Positions 4,862-7,063 of a stretch of DNA of 7,063 nucleotides are shown one piece after another. The notes under the pieces were generated by a model. The model was given only the letters and a program-made list of their open reading frames with translations. It made no database searches and was not told the origin of the DNA. The position numbers and the translations under genes were made by a program. Source of the DNA: Thermofilaceae archaeon (lineage in GTDB: Archaea; Thermoproteota; Thermoprotei; Thermofilales; B69-G16); assembly GCA_027017165.1 (NCBI GenBank), contig JALURF010000211.1:1-7063 (forward strand). The letters run 5' to 3'. The stretch's first letter is position 1. The number at the start of each line of letters is the position of its first letter.

Positions 4862-5785
4862 TCAAGCGCCCTTCTTAGCTAATACGCTACTCTTCACTCT
4901 ACAGAATAAACAGACGTCGGCGTTGGTGGGTTCTCCGCACTCCTTGCATTTCTTCAATACTCCACCTTTAAAGTAGGCTTCTCTTATCAAGGGGTGGATC
5001 ATTTTAACATAGGTATTAAACATCGAGAAACGAGTACCTGGGCGTCTCTCCTCTAAGTAGAAAATAGCGTTTTTTAAATCTTGACTGGAAGCGCGCAAGG
5101 AGTAAGGACACTCCATGACCACATATTCTATTCCTTTAGCTATAGTGTAGATTAAGGAGTCTTTCTCGGGCGTCGTCACTAAAGGCTTTATCCTAGCCAC
5201 TAGCCCTGGGAGAGAAGGAGAAACCGGGTAATATCGGGCTAAATCTCCTAGATTGCCGTATAGGTATCCCTGAAGTATTACTTGAAGAAAATCGTCTAAG
5301 TTATGCCCGGTAGCCAGTTTAGAAGCTCCCTCCTCTTTAGCAACTTTATTCAAAATGTATCTTTTAGCGGTTCCACAAATGCCGCATATCCTACCGCTAA
5401 TCCTATACTTCGCCACTTCGTCCATTGTAAATCCGTAATCCCCGAGCTCGATAATCCTATAATCCACTCCTAAACGCTCATAGTTCTTCTTCGCGATTTC
5501 GACACTGAGTTTAGAGTATTCCCCGATGCCCAAGTCTATAGTAACAGCTAGAATTTCAAAATCCATAGTTTTAGATAGTTCATTAAGCACATAGAGGAGG
5601 GCTAGGCTATCTTTACCTCCGGAAACGGCTACGACCACTTTATCTCCTTTCTCAATCATCTCAAATCTCTCTATAGCCCTTCTCACTCTCCGCTCGAAAA
5701 ACTTTATGAAATGTTCTTTACAAAACGCCGCGTTCGCATACCGTAGATACACGTTGGCTTTAGCCCTGCAAATCCTACATTTCAT
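4862..5785 (-). CDS. ttuA: TtuA-type tRNA 2-thiolation enzyme (TtcA/TtuA/Ncs6 family)
   Basis: This cytoplasmic enzyme adenylates a uridine carbonyl with ATP and replaces the oxygen with sulfur. In the TtuA branch the product is 2-thio-ribothymidine at tRNA position 54, a heat-stability modification. The 307-residue protein has every expected part: an N-terminal zinc site (C3, C6, C22, H25), the PP-loop SGGKDS (55-60), CGICG (134-138) with C226 as the three Fe-S cluster ligands, GHNLDD (160-165), and a C-terminal zinc site (C280, C283, C292, C295). GTAKRY (138-143) after the Cys pair looks more like TtuA than the Ncs6 pattern with FRR, but an Ncs6/NcsA role at wobble U34 is not excluded. Sulfur would come from a ubiquitin-like carrier, not encoded here. 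A TATA box about 28 bp before the ATG and no Shine-Dalgarno suggest leaderless, monocistronic expression ended by T tracts. Confidence 0.92.
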   Translation of the reverse strand: MKCRICRAKANVYLRYANAAFCKEHFIKFFERRVRRAIERFEMIEKGDKVVVAVSGGKDSLALLYVLNELSKTMDFEILAVTIDLGIGEYSKLSVEIAKKNYERLGVDYRIIELGDYGFTMDEVAKYRISGRICGICGTAKRYILNKVAKEEGASKLATGHNLDDFLQVILQGYLYGNLGDLARYYPVSPSLPGLVARIKPLVTTPEKDSLIYTIAKGIEYVVMECPYSLRASSQDLKNAIFYLEERRPGTRFSMFNTYVKMIHPLIREAYFKGGVLKKCKECGEPTNADVCLFCRVKSSVLAKKGA

Positions 5786-5798
5786 CTGGAAATAGTTA

Positions 5799-5808
5799 AC
5801 CGCGCGGT
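5799..5808. repeat. Perfect 10-bp palindrome in the ttuA promoter, candidate operator
   Basis: ACCGCGCGGT is perfectly symmetric and lies 1 bp downstream of the ttuA TATA box, about -14 to -23 from the predicted leaderless start. It shares outer CCG and CGG arms with the palindrome at 4803-4812, but the arms are 2 bp rather than 4 bp apart. Binding by any regulator is inferred, not shown. Confidence 0.35.
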
Positions 5809-5809
5809 G

Positions 5810-5817
5810 CTATATTC
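5810..5817 (-). promoter_or_regulatory. TATA box of ttuA (leaderless promoter)
   Basis: GAATATAG on the minus strand is centred about 28 bp before the ttuA ATG at 5785. It is preceded by the purine-rich GAGAAAG, which resembles a TFB-recognition element. It sits in the 41-bp gap after the acylase stop codon, so ttuA can be transcribed independently of the acylase gene. Confidence 0.6.
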
Positions 5818-5826
5818 CTTTCTCGA

Positions 5827-7063
5827 CTAGCCCCTATACTCTAGGATTTCCGCCTCACAAATCCGTTTTATCTCCTCCAAATCGAAGAGAGCCTTCTTTA
5901 GTTTCGCCTGACTTTTAAGAGGCGCTTGATCGTCGTAGTGCGGCGAATCCGGATTCTCGCTCTCCCCATACGGCAGAAGAGTATAAGCCGTCACCATGTC
6001 CTCTTTTAAAACTACGAGCATTGTGAATGAAGAACCTGAATCACATACCATTACCCCATCTTCTCTTAACGGGCCTGTAGCCATCCACAACGCAGGTAGG
6101 AGTTTAGTGCCGCCATCCAGCGGATAAAGCCTACCTCCTCTCTCCAGGACGTGGACTTCTCCCCACTTCACGTCTACTCGCCCATATTTCTCGAGCATAT
6201 AGTCGACGGTTTTCTGAAGAGCCTCAAGCGAGTCTTTAGAGCCTAGATAGAAGTAGTACCAGATGTGGAAAATAGTCATACCGGCTTCCTCTTTATCCGC
6301 TCGGCAATTCCATTTCTTTAATATCTCGATGGCTTCCTCTACCTCGCGACTCAAGGACCTCCCTTCTTTTAGAGCTTTCCCGTACTCCTCTATTATAACT
6401 GTTTTAAGCTCTAGCGCTTTCAATATTAGAGTATCAGTAGCCAGAGCCATGGCGTCTTCTAGAGTAAAGTTAGTCGCGTTAGCCAGTACTTCGAAAGCCC
6501 GCCTCCCTCTATCGTTCATCTCCGCGTTTCTATTCACCAGGTAGCTGGGGTAGTCTTCGGGATTTATGCCGGGGTTTATAGTCGTAAACCATGGCATTAC
6601 GTTATTATTTTGGATAAAATCGGCTTCAGGATTTTCGATTTGAGGCAACTCGCTGAAAGGTATGATTTCACCCCATTGAGCGTCAGCCTCCCATCCCGGC
6701 CTAGGCTTTTTATGATCGTATTTCTCGGATTTACGATGTATCCTAGCGTTGTAAACGTAGTATAGATTTCCCTCCACATCTGCGTATAGTATATTCCATA
6801 AGGGTATGCCTTGAATTTCCAAAGCTTTCTTAAACTCCGCCAAGTTTCTCGCGATATTGATTCTATACATCTCCTCTAACATGGCTATGTTACCCCAGCT
6901 TTCTAAAGCAATACTATACACCGTGTTTTTCTCAGGCTTATACTCGACTACTAAGCCGTGCCTAGTATAGTACGCCTTCTTCTTAACCACTTTATATCCT
7001 GTCGCAGTCTTTACCTTAATCTCTATGGTCTCCTCCTTTACGAACTCCCAACCATTCTCAGTC
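5827..7063 (-). CDS. Penicillin-acylase-family N-terminal nucleophile hydrolase, C-terminal 411 residues (5' part off window)
   Basis: This is the later part of the beta chain of a penicillin G/aculeacin/acyl-homoserine-lactone acylase-type amide hydrolase. The family is made as a precursor of roughly 700-850 residues that cuts itself to expose a catalytic serine; that serine would lie beyond the right edge. The frame is open from the TAG at 5827-5829 to the edge, and the residues before the GTG at 6990 (including a GWEF segment and IEIKVK) are normal family sequence, so that GTG is internal. Numbering from the edge, landmarks are TRHGLVV (33-39), YADVEGN (93-99), PFSELP (135-140), QNNNVMPW (151-158) with the expected oxyanion-hole Asn, DYPSY (170-174), GSSF (343-346) and SPHYDDQ (373-379). 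Members are often exported, but the N-terminus is not visible. Substrate unknown. ttuA follows after 41 bp. Confidence 0.88.
   Translation of the reverse strand, partial: TENGWEFVKEETIEIKVKTATGYKVVKKKAYYTRHGLVVEYKPEKNTVYSIALESWGNIAMLEEMYRINIARNLAEFKKALEIQGIPLWNILYADVEGNLYYVYNARIHRKSEKYDHKKPRPGWEADAQWGEIIPFSELPQIENPEADFIQNNNVMPWFTTINPGINPEDYPSYLVNRNAEMNDRGRRAFEVLANATNFTLEDAMALATDTLILKALELKTVIIEEYGKALKEGRSLSREVEEAIEILKKWNCRADKEEAGMTIFHIWYYFYLGSKDSLEALQKTVDYMLEKYGRVDVKWGEVHVLERGGRLYPLDGGTKLLPALWMATGPLREDGVMVCDSGSSFTMLVVLKEDMVTAYTLLPYGESENPDSPHYDDQAPLKSQAKLKKALFDLEEIKRICEAEILEYRG

Noticed and set aside
4862..5785. Ncs6/NcsA (wobble U34 thiolation) as the primary call
   Set aside because: The sequence after the Cys pair (GTAKRY) looks more like TtuA than the FRR pattern of Ncs6. 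It is kept only as an alternative because the families are close.
6263..6544. Plus-strand open frame of 93 codons
   Set aside because: It lies entirely antisense to well-conserved acylase sequence and its translation resembles no known protein.
6597..6779. Minus-strand open frame of 60 codons in a second frame
   Set aside because: It overlaps the acylase reading frame on the same strand, where conserved acylase motifs are read.
6988..6990. GTG as the start codon of the acylase gene
   Set aside because: The same frame continues without a stop to the window edge, and the extra 24 residues fit the family, so the gene is 5'-truncated by the window.
1..7063. CRISPR array, insertion sequence, integrase site or defence island
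   Set aside because: There are no spaced direct repeats, terminal inverted repeats, transposase or nuclease-like proteins, and gene spacing and codon use look uniform, as in a resident chromosome region.

Overview
The window looks like chromosomal DNA from a hyperthermophilic archaeon, most likely Thermoproteota (crenarchaea). The evidence is indirect: Arg is mostly AGA/AGG and Ile is often ATA, and TATA boxes sit about 26 bp before ATG codons that have little or no leader. There is also a TtuA-type tRNA thiolation enzyme, exported proteins rich in N-glycosylation sequons, and T-tract termination. I cannot name a genus. There is no rRNA, tRNA, CRISPR array or insertion sequence, and no gene-free stretch longer than about 95 bp.

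Layout, left to right. A gene on the minus strand begins at 150 and leaves at the left edge; it encodes a polyproline tract followed by one membrane helix. Next is an orphan basic protein (244-774, minus). A 68-bp divergent promoter region with two TATA boxes separates it from the only plus-strand gene (843-1997). That gene encodes a double-domain nitroreductase of the SagB/ThcOx type. It overlaps by 9 bp, tail to tail, with an unrecognised protein gene (1989-2717, minus).

The rest of the window is a minus-strand series. In transcription order it contains: a penicillin-acylase-family hydrolase whose 5' part is off the right edge (5827-7063); ttuA (4862-5785), with its own leaderless promoter and T-tract terminator; a secreted, probably glycosylated helical protein (3807-4775); and a membrane-spanning protein with a cytoplasmic winged-helix DNA-binding domain (2763-3761). 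The unrecognised protein gene at 1989-2717 closes the series.

Three points stand out. (1) The nitroreductase appears to be a fused pseudo-dimer whose halves have lost complementary FMN-binding motifs, leaving one intact composite site. (2) The secreted helical protein and the transmembrane winged-helix protein are adjacent and may form a cell-surface sensing and transcription unit, although this is inference. (3) Two promoters carry perfect 10-bp palindromes at the same place, just downstream of the TATA box. Two starts also need care. The secreted protein should start at 4775, not 4790. The acylase frame stays open to the window edge, so the GTG at 6990 is not its start.
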